DNA of 13,453 nt. Source: CAZDQL01 sp964507325. GTDB taxonomy: Bacteria > Planctomycetota > UBA1135 > GCA-002686595. Under the pieces are notes generated by a model. That model did not search any database, was not told the origin of the DNA, and worked only from the letters and a program-made list of their open reading frames with translations. The stretch spans positions 1 to 13,453 of the forward strand of contig CAZDQL010000133.1 of assembly GCA_964507325.1 (NCBI GenBank). Reading direction: 5' to 3'. Made by a program: the position numbers and the translations under genes. This document shows positions 7,997 to 13,453 of the stretch, piece by piece. How positions within the stretch are numbered: the stretch's first letter is position 1; every line of letters starts with the position of its first letter.

Positions 7997-9397
7997 ATGG
8001 ACGATTGGTGCCCCCAAGGACTCCCCGAAGGCACTCCCCTCTACGTCGCCATCGCCGACGCGCTGGCCAGCGATCTGGCCGACGGGCGCCTGCGGGCCGG
8101 CGATCGCCTGCCCACCCACCGCGCCCTGGCCGCGAACCTCGGCGTGAACGTGATGACCGTCACCCGCGGCTACGCCGAAGCGGCCCGCCGCGGTCTCGTC
8201 GAGGGGGAGGTGGGGCGCGGGACCTTCGTGCGCGCCCAGGGTCGCTCGGCGCGCGAGTTCCTGGAGGCGCCGGGGGAGGCCCGGGTGGTGGACTTCCACT
8301 TCAACCTCCCCGCCGGGGACCCCTCGATCCTCGACGTGGAGGGGACCCTGGCGGAGCTCAGTGCGGAGCCCGGCACGGCGGCGCGGCTCACCTTCAGCGG
8401 CTATGCCGCGGCGGGGTTGGAGGAGCACCGCGAGGCGGGGGCGGACTGGCTGGCGCGCTCCGGCGTCGACGCGGCCGCCGAGCGCACCCTCGTCACCGGC
8501 GGCGCGCAGCACGCGATGACCCTGGCCTGCGCCACCCTCGCCTCGCCGGGGGACCTGATCCTCTGCGAGGAGCTGACCTACCCCGGGGCCAAGGCCCTGG
8601 CATCGGTCCTGCACCTGCGCGTGCGCGGGATCCCGATCGACGGCGAGGGGATCCTGCCCGACGCTGTGGAGAGCGCCTGCCGCCGCGCCCAGCCGCGCGT
8701 CCTCTACCTGATGCCCAACCTGCACAATCCGCGCGGCGTGATCCTGTCGCCGGAGCGCCGGCGGGAGATCGCCCGCATCGCGCGCCACCACGGTCTGTGG
8801 GTGGTGGAGGACGACTCCTACGGCTTCCTGCTCCCCGAGCCCCCCGCGCCGATCCAGGCGCACGCCCCGGAGCGCACCTACTTCCTGACCGGCACCTCCA
8901 AGGGGATCGCCGCGGGGAGCCGGGTGGGCTTCCTGCTGGCCCCCGAGGGGGACCCGCAGGTGGTCGAGCAGCTCTCCGCCCGGGTGGCGGCAATCTCCTG
9001 GATGGCGGCCCCCCTCTCCGCCGAGCTCGCCCGGCGCTGGATCGCCGACGGGGCGGCGGACCGCATGGTCGCCTGGAAGCGCTTCGAGGCGCGGGCGCGG
9101 CGCGAGCTGCTGGAGCGCGCCCTCCCCCGGGCGCGGGTGGACTCCCACCCGGGCTGCTCCCACGCCTGGCTCCTGCTCGAGGAGCCCTGGCGCGCCCAGG
9201 AGTTCGCCGAGGCGGCGCGCCGGCGGGGGGTGTTGGTCACGCCCGCCGAGACCTTCGTCGTCGGCCGCGGGGAGGCCCCCCACGCCGTGCGCCTGTGCCT
9301 CGGCACCCCCGGCTCCCGCGAGGAGGTCGCCCGCGGCCTGGCGATCCTGGCGGAGATCCTGGCCGCGCACCCCACGCCGGATCGGGCGCTGGTCTGA
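7997..9397 (+). CDS. MocR-type regulator: GntR winged helix fused to fold-I aminotransferase
   Basis: This 466-residue protein is of the MocR/PdxR type. Residues about 12-80 are a GntR winged helix-turn-helix (PLYVAIADALASDL, then RLPTHRALAANLGVNVMTVTRGY, and GRGTFV). After a linker comes a PLP-dependent aminotransferase-like domain. VTGGAQHAM (167-175) marks its start, PNLHNPRG (240-247) is the cofactor-binding Asn loop, VVEDDSYG (269-276) holds the pyridine-N Asp, and GTSKGIAAGSRVGFL (299-313) contains the Schiff-base Lys302. The PLP residues are intact, so it probably senses a PLP-linked ligand rather than being a dead domain. It is divergent from sucCD with 215 bp between and converges on the selenoprotein gene 9 bp apart. 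ATG 7997 is chosen because the GntR homology begins soon after; ATG 7970 or TTG 7961 are in-frame alternatives. No clear ribosome site. Target genes are unknown. Confidence 0.9.
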   Translation: MDDWCPQGLPEGTPLYVAIADALASDLADGRLRAGDRLPTHRALAANLGVNVMTVTRGYAEAARRGLVEGEVGRGTFVRAQGRSAREFLEAPGEARVVDFHFNLPAGDPSILDVEGTLAELSAEPGTAARLTFSGYAAAGLEEHREAGADWLARSGVDAAAERTLVTGGAQHAMTLACATLASPGDLILCEELTYPGAKALASVLHLRVRGIPIDGEGILPDAVESACRRAQPRVLYLMPNLHNPRGVILSPERRREIARIARHHGLWVVEDDSYGFLLPEPPAPIQAHAPERTYFLTGTSKGIAAGSRVGFLLAPEGDPQVVEQLSARVAAISWMAAPLSAELARRWIADGAADRMVAWKRFEARARRELLERALPRARVDSHPGCSHAWLLLEEPWRAQEFAEAARRRGVLVTPAETFVVGRGEAPHAVRLCLGTPGSREEVARGLAILAEILAAHPTPDRALV

Positions 9398-9406
9398 AGA
9401 CGAGCC

Positions 9407-10369
9407 TCAGCGACTGATGCGCCGCAACGCCGCCTGCGCGTCGCGGGCGGCGCCGGTGTCGGGGTAGCTCTCGATGATGCGGTTGAGCTCCTTGATCACC
9501 TTGATGCGCTGCTTGTCCTTGAGGCGCTTCCCCTCGGGGAGCAGCTTGCGCACCTTCTCCTGGGCGCGCAGCACCTGGGTCACCTGCTTGCCGCGCAGCT
9601 TCGACTGCAGCGCGGCGACGCGCTCCGCCATGGGGAGCTTGCCCACGCGCTTCTTCAGGAACTTGCAGCGCTCCTTGACGGTCAGGTAGTCGCCCTCGAC
9701 CTCGAAGAGGGTCTCCAGATCGCGCAGGCGGCGGTCGACGATCGTGTCCACCCCGGCGAGCAGCTCGGCGCGCTGGTCGGGATCGTCGACCGAGTCGATG
9801 CGCTTGTAGGCCTTGGTGTAGTGCTCCTCGGCGAGCTCCTCGCGCAGCTTCCGGTCGTAGCCGGGCAGCTCGAAGATCGGCACCGCCCGCGCCCCCTCCA
9901 GCGTCTTCTCGAGCAGCTCCTCGTCGAGCGAGGCGGGGTGCCCCTTCCAGACGACCGTGCCGTCGGGGCCGATCAACACGGCGGAGGGGAAACCGCGGCG
10001 CCCGAAGTACTCCATCGTCGCCAGCGGAGGATCGTAGGCCCAGGCGTAGGCCACCTCGTGGCGCTCGATCCAGGGCTCGATGTTGGAGGCGGATTCCCCG
10101 GTCACGCCGAGGATGCTCAGGCCCTTGGTCGCGAACTTCTCGTGGAGCTCGTTGATCTCGGGCACCGAGCGGGCGCAAGGGGTTCACCAGTGGGCGAAGT
10201 ACTCCAGCAGGATGGCGCGGCCGGCGTACTCCTCGAAGGTGGCGGCTTCGGTGCCGGCGAAGTCGAAGAGCGGCAGGCTGGCGGGGATCCGGGAGCCCAC
10301 CTTCTGGGCGTCGGCGGGCGGGACGAGGGCTGCGGCGAGGGCCGCCGCTGCGAGCACTCCCAGCTTCAT
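9407..10369 (-). CDS. Exported thioredoxin-like (TlpA/AhpC-type) selenoprotein, Sec62
   Basis: This is one continuous frame of 320 residues interrupted only by TGA at 10186-10184. The TGA falls exactly at the first redox position of the thioredoxin motif: FAHW-U-TPCARSVPEIN, so W-C-x-P-C becomes W-Sec62-T-P-Cys65. Before it lie a signal peptide (about 1-22, cleaved after ADAQ) and the opening strand and helix (VGSRIPASLPLFDF, EEYAGRAILLEYF). After it come GLSILGVTGES and the cis-proline strand GFPSAVLIGPDG. Residues about 170-320 are a charged helical extension not typical of TlpA. The likely role is thiol-disulfide exchange or peroxide/thiol reduction outside the cytoplasm, with an unknown partner. 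GAGGAGG lies 4 nt before the ATG. A candidate SECIS hairpin follows the UGA. The natural stop is also TGA (9409-9407). A sequencing error is unlikely, because the frame is kept and the codon is at the Cys site. Confidence 0.88.
10157..10169 (-). promoter_or_regulatory. Candidate bacterial SECIS element
   Basis: In the mRNA, CUCGG-UGC-CCGAG forms a perfect 5-bp stem starting 15 nt after the UGA. If the top G-C pair opens, the loop becomes GUGCC, that is, G first with a nearby U, as in known bacterial SECIS elements where SelB binds. The distance from UGA to apical loop (about 18-19 nt) is within the known range. The stem is short and no lower stem is evident, so the fold is tentative. It also codes for S-V-P-E. 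Confidence 0.55.
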
Positions 10370-10373
10370 GGGA

Positions 10374-10380
10374 CCTCCTC
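10374..10380 (-). promoter_or_regulatory. Ribosome binding site of the selenoprotein gene
   Basis: GAGGAGG (10380-10374) lies 4 nt before ATG 10369. It is the strongest Shine-Dalgarno match in the window. It fixes the start at the signal peptide and argues against the downstream fragment (start near 10165, no ribosome site) being the real gene. Confidence 0.8.
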
Positions 10381-10420
10381 GTGGTCGGGCCGTGGAACGT
10401 CGCGGTCCAGCTTAGCAGGA

Positions 10421-10455
10421 ACTGGGCCCCCCCTCGGCGAGAAGGGGGGCCCAGT
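10421..10455 (-). terminator. Strong GC hairpin between rpmH and the selenoprotein gene
   Basis: ACTGGG plus a C-run (10421-10433) pairs with a G-run plus CCCAGT (10444-10455), giving a stem of about 12-13 bp with one bulged C and a short loop. No T-run follows. It lies upstream of the selenoprotein start and downstream of rpmH, so it most likely separates the two transcripts. Confidence 0.5.
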
Positions 10456-10466
10456 GGAGGCGCGTC

Positions 10467-10486
10467 CCGGGGGCAGCACCCCCCGG
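10467..10486 (-). terminator. Hairpin directly after the rpmH stop
   Basis: CCGGGGG (10467-10473) and CCCCCGG (10480-10486) form a 7-bp stem with a 6-nt loop. It starts 7 nt past the rpmH stop. It and the 10421-10455 hairpin form a tandem pair that would end rpmH transcription without a U-tract. Confidence 0.45.
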
Positions 10487-10493
10487 CTCGAGC

Positions 10494-10619
10494 TCAGATG
10501 CGGCCGCTGCGCGCCCGCCGGCGCTTGTTCACCTTGCGCCCGCCGACGGTCTTCTGGCGGGTCCGGAAGCCGGTCTTACGCTTGCGCTTGATGGCACTGT
10601 TGCGGAGCTTGATCTTCAT
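10494..10619 (-). CDS. rpmH: 50S ribosomal protein bL34
   Basis: This 41-residue, strongly basic protein starts MKIKLRNSAIKRKRKTGF and continues with TRQKTVGGRKV and NKRRRARSGRI. The KRKRKTGFRTR core, the GGRKV turn and the RRRARSGR end are the bL34 pattern (E. coli: KRKRTHGFRARMATKNGRKVLARRRAKGRKR). The N-terminus lacks the common TYQPS segment and the C-terminus is slightly short. It is a structural protein of the large ribosomal subunit that binds 23S rRNA. No clear Shine-Dalgarno site precedes ATG 10619; a GCCCC/GGGGC hairpin (10628-10640) lies just upstream. The usual partner rnpA is not next to it: the downstream gene is the selenoprotein, beyond two hairpins. Confidence 0.88.
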   Translation of the reverse strand: MKIKLRNSAIKRKRKTGFRTRQKTVGGRKVNKRRRARSGRI

Positions 10620-10670
10620 GGCTGGAGGCCCCGGCGGGGCGGTCGAGCGAAAGAGGGTAGCCGCGACCCG

Positions 10671-10691
10671 GCCCAGGCGCCAGGCCTGGGC
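10671..10691 (-). terminator. Hairpin after the second FG-GAP gene
   Basis: GCCCAGGC (10671-10678) and GCCTGGGC (10684-10691) are perfect 8-bp inverted copies around a 5-nt loop. The hairpin begins 24 nt past the stop at 10716. No T-run follows. It is the likely end of the propeller transcript before rpmH. Confidence 0.5.
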
Positions 10692-10715
10692 GGGATTCCC
10701 CGCGGGATCCGGGGG

Positions 10716-12434
10716 TCAGTGCCAGGTCACGCGGACGGTGTTCGTGAGGTTCGAGGTCGGGTGCGGGTTCGCGTCCCGGTACCAGAGCTGGAAGATCCAG
10801 GTGTCTCCCGGTTGCGGGTCGATTCCGACCTGGGGGAGGTCCAGGGGGGCGGTCCAGGAGCCGGTCGGGGTGGCCTGGCTCAGGGTGTGCCCCAGGCGCC
10901 GGATCGGATCGCCCAGACAGAGCCAACCCTGGGAGCCGGGGGGCATCACCGGGATGCCGTTCGACTGCGCCGCCAGGACGAAGGCGAACGCTTGCCGCGG
11001 CAGGTCCTCCGCTCGCGCGGTGACCCCGTTCACCCCCGCCTTCGCCACCCCCGTGACCGTCAGGGTCGCTCCCCCGCCGGTCGAGTTGCTCGCCCCCGGG
11101 CAGTCCGACGTCCCCAGGGGGAGTTCGTGGACGTACGCGGACCCGGCGCTGACCGTCCCCGAGCGGCCGTAGTCCGTGGGAGCTCCCACCAGGACGACCG
11201 AGTCGGACACGGCCACATCCCAGCCCATACCTGCCTCCTGGGTCTGTCCGCTCTCGGCCGCCTTCGTCGAGAAGCGCCACGTCTCCGTCCACTTTCCGTT
11301 CGTGCCCAGTTCGAAGTGGTAGGCCTGACCGTGGGGGTGGCCCGCTCCCGAGAAACCGTAGCGTGCGCCTACCACCAGCCGGCGTCCCTGGAGGTCCAGG
11401 GAGTAGCCGAAGGAGTCGGTCTGGTAGAAGCCCGAGGAGGAGCCGTTGCTCGCGTAGAGCGTCTGCCGCAGCTCCCAGCCGCCGAAGGGCCCGCTGCCGG
11501 TGTGCTCGAACATCGCCACCTTGCCCAGCCTCGGCGGGAAGACCAGCGCGATCGCCGGCTCGCCGATCGCGATCCAGTCGCCGTCGATGGCAGTGGCGTC
11601 ACCGAAGTGGTCATGGGGCGATCCCCCCGGGCGCACCAGGGTCGCCGCGTACTCCCACCCCTGCGGGCCGAGCTCGAACACCTGCACCTGCTTGGGAGAG
11701 CCACCCACCTGAGAGAGCAACTGATCCCCGCTGACCGCCACGCGGGCTCCGAAGCCGCCGGCATGCATGCCGGGGCGGTCGACCGGGAGAAGGCAGGCCG
11801 TGCGATCCCAGCCGGTAGGTCCCCGGTCGAAGACGTGTACGGCTCCGTTGTCATAGCCCAGGCCGAGGGAGTCCTCACCCGGCTCACCAACGGCGATTCG
11901 ATCGCCGTCCACAGCCACCGAGCTTCCGAAGCCAAAGCCGTCGGGTAGCCCTGGTGAACGCCCGACGAGTTCCTGACGGAAGATCCACCGGCCATCCACC
12001 AACTCGAAGACAAGCACCTTCCCCGACTTGAGCACCGCCCAGGAGTCGAGGAAGTCCCCCACAACGAGGATGTCGCCGGAGACAGCTAGCTCATCTCCGA
12101 AGGAGTGGGCCGTCACACTGGGAGATTCCAGCGTCTGTACATGTGCCCAACCTCCCAGGCCCCTTCGATAAACATAAACGACTCCGGCACGCGGATCCGG
12201 TGGCCCACACGGCGCCGGTTCGTTCGGAGCACCGATGAAGAGCCAGCCATCGGAGACTGCAGCGGTTCTTCCGTAGAAGTCCTGGAACTCGTCGTTCTGT
12301 CCCACGAACCGCTGAGTCTCGGTGGTCTTCGTGCTCTGAGCCATCAGTGCTGGCGTCAGGACTGCGCAGGCGACGAGGAGGTTCGGGATCGACCTCCCTC
12401 GGAAGGACTGGATCATTCTATGCAGGCGCTGCAT
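10716..12434 (-). CDS. Secreted FG-GAP beta-propeller protein with shared C-terminal domain
   Basis: This 572-residue exported protein has a signal peptide (about 1-34: Arg-rich start, then LLVACAVLTPALMAQS). About 400 residues of degenerate FG-GAP-like repeats follow. Seven can be delimited by their xFGxxxAVSGDxxxVG-type strands (FYGRTAAVSDGWLFIG, HSFGDELAVSGDILVVG, FGFGSSVAVDGDRIAVG, GFGARVAVSGD, HFGDATAIDGDWIAIG, SFGYSLDLQGRRLVVG, MGWDVAVSDSVVLVG), again consistent with one seven-bladed propeller. Residues 443-572 form the same C-terminal domain as in the 3050-5596 protein (SDCPG, PPGSQGWLCLG, QPGDTWIFQLWYRDANPHPT). ATG 12434 has GAGG (12445-12442) 7 nt upstream. It lies 89 bp downstream of the beta-helix gene on the same strand, with a strong hairpin between. 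Ligand unknown. Blades are far more divergent than in the other propeller. Confidence 0.88.
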   Translation of the reverse strand: MQRLHRMIQSFRGRSIPNLLVACAVLTPALMAQSTKTTETQRFVGQNDEFQDFYGRTAAVSDGWLFIGAPNEPAPCGPPDPRAGVVYVYRRGLGGWAHVQTLESPSVTAHSFGDELAVSGDILVVGDFLDSWAVLKSGKVLVFELVDGRWIFRQELVGRSPGLPDGFGFGSSVAVDGDRIAVGEPGEDSLGLGYDNGAVHVFDRGPTGWDRTACLLPVDRPGMHAGGFGARVAVSGDQLLSQVGGSPKQVQVFELGPQGWEYAATLVRPGGSPHDHFGDATAIDGDWIAIGEPAIALVFPPRLGKVAMFEHTGSGPFGGWELRQTLYASNGSSSGFYQTDSFGYSLDLQGRRLVVGARYGFSGAGHPHGQAYHFELGTNGKWTETWRFSTKAAESGQTQEAGMGWDVAVSDSVVLVGAPTDYGRSGTVSAGSAYVHELPLGTSDCPGASNSTGGGATLTVTGVAKAGVNGVTARAEDLPRQAFAFVLAAQSNGIPVMPPGSQGWLCLGDPIRRLGHTLSQATPTGSWTAPLDLPQVGIDPQPGDTWIFQLWYRDANPHPTSNLTNTVRVTWH

Positions 12435-12450
12435 CTGATTGCCTCGTGAT

Positions 12451-12476
12451 CCCCGACCCGCGGAAACGGGCCGGGG
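12451..12476 (-). terminator. Hairpin between the beta-helix and propeller genes
   Basis: CCCCGACCCG (12451-12460) and CGGGCCGGGG (12467-12476) pair over 10 bp (one G-U in the minus-strand RNA) with a 6-nt loop. It lies 47 nt past the beta-helix stop and 16 nt before ATG 12434, so it may be a terminator for the first gene or a leader structure near the ribosome site of the second. Confidence 0.5.
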
Positions 12477-12523
12477 ACCGTCTTGGAATGAGGTCGATGT
12501 GAATCAAGGAACTGAGCTGCCGT

Positions 12524-13411
12524 CTACTGGACCTCGAAGGCACCCATGTCGGTGATCTTGTTCGATATGTTCCCACCGTCCACACCGGTGTCTGGCACCG
12601 CCACGACCTCCACCTCCCGCTGGTTGTTGCGGGCGTCCAGAGGAGTCCATTCGTTCCCGGTGGTGCCGTTGCCGTCGAGATCGGCGTAGTCCGGTAGCAG
12701 GTCGGTGTCGTCGGCCGCGTCGATGCACGGAGACGAGCTCTGCAGGGTCAAGATCCTCGCGGGTCCGTTCGTGAACTGAGGGTCCAAGGCAATGCACCCA
12801 GAGCCGAACCAGGGAGGAGCCGGCAGCGCATCCAGCTCCACGCAGGAGTAGGTCGCGCTCACCGTCGACGTCACGCCCCCGATCGTCCCGGCGCTCACCA
12901 GGGGCGGGCCGCCGCTCTGCAACTGCGTGTATTGGTTGTGGAACAGGATGCTGCTCCCGATCGACTGCGTCCCCCCGCTCACCGCGTTGTAGAACGCCGA
13001 GCCCCCCGCCTGGGAGTACCCCGCCGGAGTGGTGGCCTTGTTGTAGGCGAGGGTGCAGTGCGCCAGGTTCGTCACAGCCGCCCCGTTGTTGAAGAAGCCA
13101 CCACCGACCCAGGCCTCGTTGTTCATCCAGAGGCAGTTCTGGAAGTCCACCTGGCTCGCCGGCTGGTTGTTGAATACCCCGCCGCCGCGCACGGCCCGGT
13201 TGTCGTCGAATGTGACGTTGTACCAGTACAGGTTGTCGCCGCACTGGTTCATGTAGAGCGCGCCGCCGTCCCCGGTGTACGTCCCGCCGGAGGACTTCAT
13301 GCACTGGTTGTCACGGAACAGGATCCTCGACGCGACCACGCGCAACGGGAGCGTGCTGGACCCGACGCGGTAGAAGTACGCGCCCGCTCCACGATCGGCG
13401 GCTAGCCCGAA
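12524..13411 (-). CDS. C-terminal part of a right-handed beta-helix (choice-of-anchor Q) protein
   Basis: About 295 residues of a surface beta-helix protein. The first two thirds have PMP/pectate-lyase-like coils: GGALYMNQCGDN, VTFDDNRAVRGGGVFNNQ, CLWMNNEAWVGGGFFNNGA, HCTLAYNKATT, SSILFHNQ. The last part has LTLQSSSPCIDAADDT, DLDGNGTTGNEW and the terminal ITDMGAFEVQ, the signature of choice-of-anchor Q domains. There is no signal peptide in the visible part, so the N-terminus is missing. The frame is closed by TAA at 13414-13412. The peptide beyond (in this frame IDTPDTPASHPRE) does not look like beta-helix, and all three minus frames meet stops in the last 45 bp, which points to a frame error near the contig end. 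Probably exported, with carbohydrate or surface binding possible but unproven. Confidence 0.8.
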   Translation of the reverse strand, partial: FGLAADRGAGAYFYRVGSSTLPLRVVASRILFRDNQCMKSSGGTYTGDGGALYMNQCGDNLYWYNVTFDDNRAVRGGGVFNNQPASQVDFQNCLWMNNEAWVGGGFFNNGAAVTNLAHCTLAYNKATTPAGYSQAGGSAFYNAVSGGTQSIGSSILFHNQYTQLQSGGPPLVSAGTIGGVTSTVSATYSCVELDALPAPPWFGSGCIALDPQFTNGPARILTLQSSSPCIDAADDTDLLPDYADLDGNGTTGNEWTPLDARNNQREVEVVAVPDTGVDGGNISNKITDMGAFEVQ

Positions 13412-13453
13412 TTATTCACGAGGGTGGGACGCGGGTGTGTCCGGCGTGTCGAT

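Noticed and set aside
5644..8147. Long plus-strand frames opposite sucD and sucC (434 and 511 codons)
   Set aside because: They are antisense to unambiguous SucC and SucD and have compositionally biased translations (runs of H, D, L, G).
7925..9370. Long minus-strand frame (481 codons) opposite the MocR gene
   Set aside because: It has no recognisable motifs, is rich in Gly, Ala, Arg and Pro, and is fully antisense to a clear MocR protein. A typical high-G+C shadow.
9407..10165. A 252-residue independent protein starting near 10165
   Set aside because: Its start falls inside the active-site helix, it lacks a ribosome site, a signal peptide and the first strand of the fold, and it is in the same frame as the upstream stub.
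10184..10186. TGA as an ordinary nonsense mutation or pseudogene marker in the thioredoxin-like gene
   Set aside because: The frame and homology continue on both sides, the TGA is precisely at the active-site Cys, the downstream part shows no further decay, and a SECIS-like hairpin follows.
10719..11948. Plus-strand frame (409 codons) opposite the second propeller
   Set aside because: Antisense shadow with no domain, while the minus strand encodes a signal peptide, propeller blades and a known tail domain.

Overview
The window is GC-rich DNA (about 78% G+C over 8041-8100, about 58% over 4441-4500) and reads most like a Planctomycetota chromosome. The support is a SMUG1-type uracil glycosylase, secreted FG-GAP beta-propeller proteins with a shared C-terminal domain, a choice-of-anchor Q beta-helix protein, and a selenoprotein. 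The phylum is inferred from gene content and was not tested. The outermost left end is C-homopolymer. A 10-N scaffold gap at 1000-1009 is flanked by homopolymer, and the sequence on its left is a degraded copy of the sequence on its right.

Layout, left to right. (1) An MnmD-type tRNA methyltransferase on the minus strand runs off the left edge. (2) After the gap comes a minus-strand protein with three helical repeats and a FlgM-like N-terminus, preceded by a sigma-28-like promoter. (3) A divergent plus-strand SMUG1 uracil-DNA glycosylase shares its stop tetranucleotide with (4) a convergent, secreted 848-residue protein carrying seven 67-residue FG-GAP repeats. (5) The sucC-sucD operon (succinyl-CoA synthetase) is on the minus strand. 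(6) A MocR-type (GntR plus aminotransferase) regulator is divergent from it, with a 16-bp dyad between them. (7) A minus-strand, exported thioredoxin-like protein has an in-frame UGA exactly where the first active-site cysteine should be, followed by a candidate bacterial SECIS hairpin, so it is almost certainly a selenoprotein (W-U-T-P-C). (8) A 41-codon rpmH (bL34) follows. (9) A second secreted FG-GAP propeller protein has the same C-terminal domain as (4). (10) The C-terminal part of a beta-helix protein reaches the right edge.

The most valuable item is the selenoprotein. Conventional gene calling splits it into a 61-residue stub and a 252-residue fragment lacking its signal peptide and half its active site. 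The other notable points are the FlgM-like repeat protein with its sigma-28-like promoter, the exact seven-blade repeat array, and the C-terminal domain shared by two otherwise divergent secreted propellers. Most other long reading frames are antisense or frame shadows caused by the high G+C.
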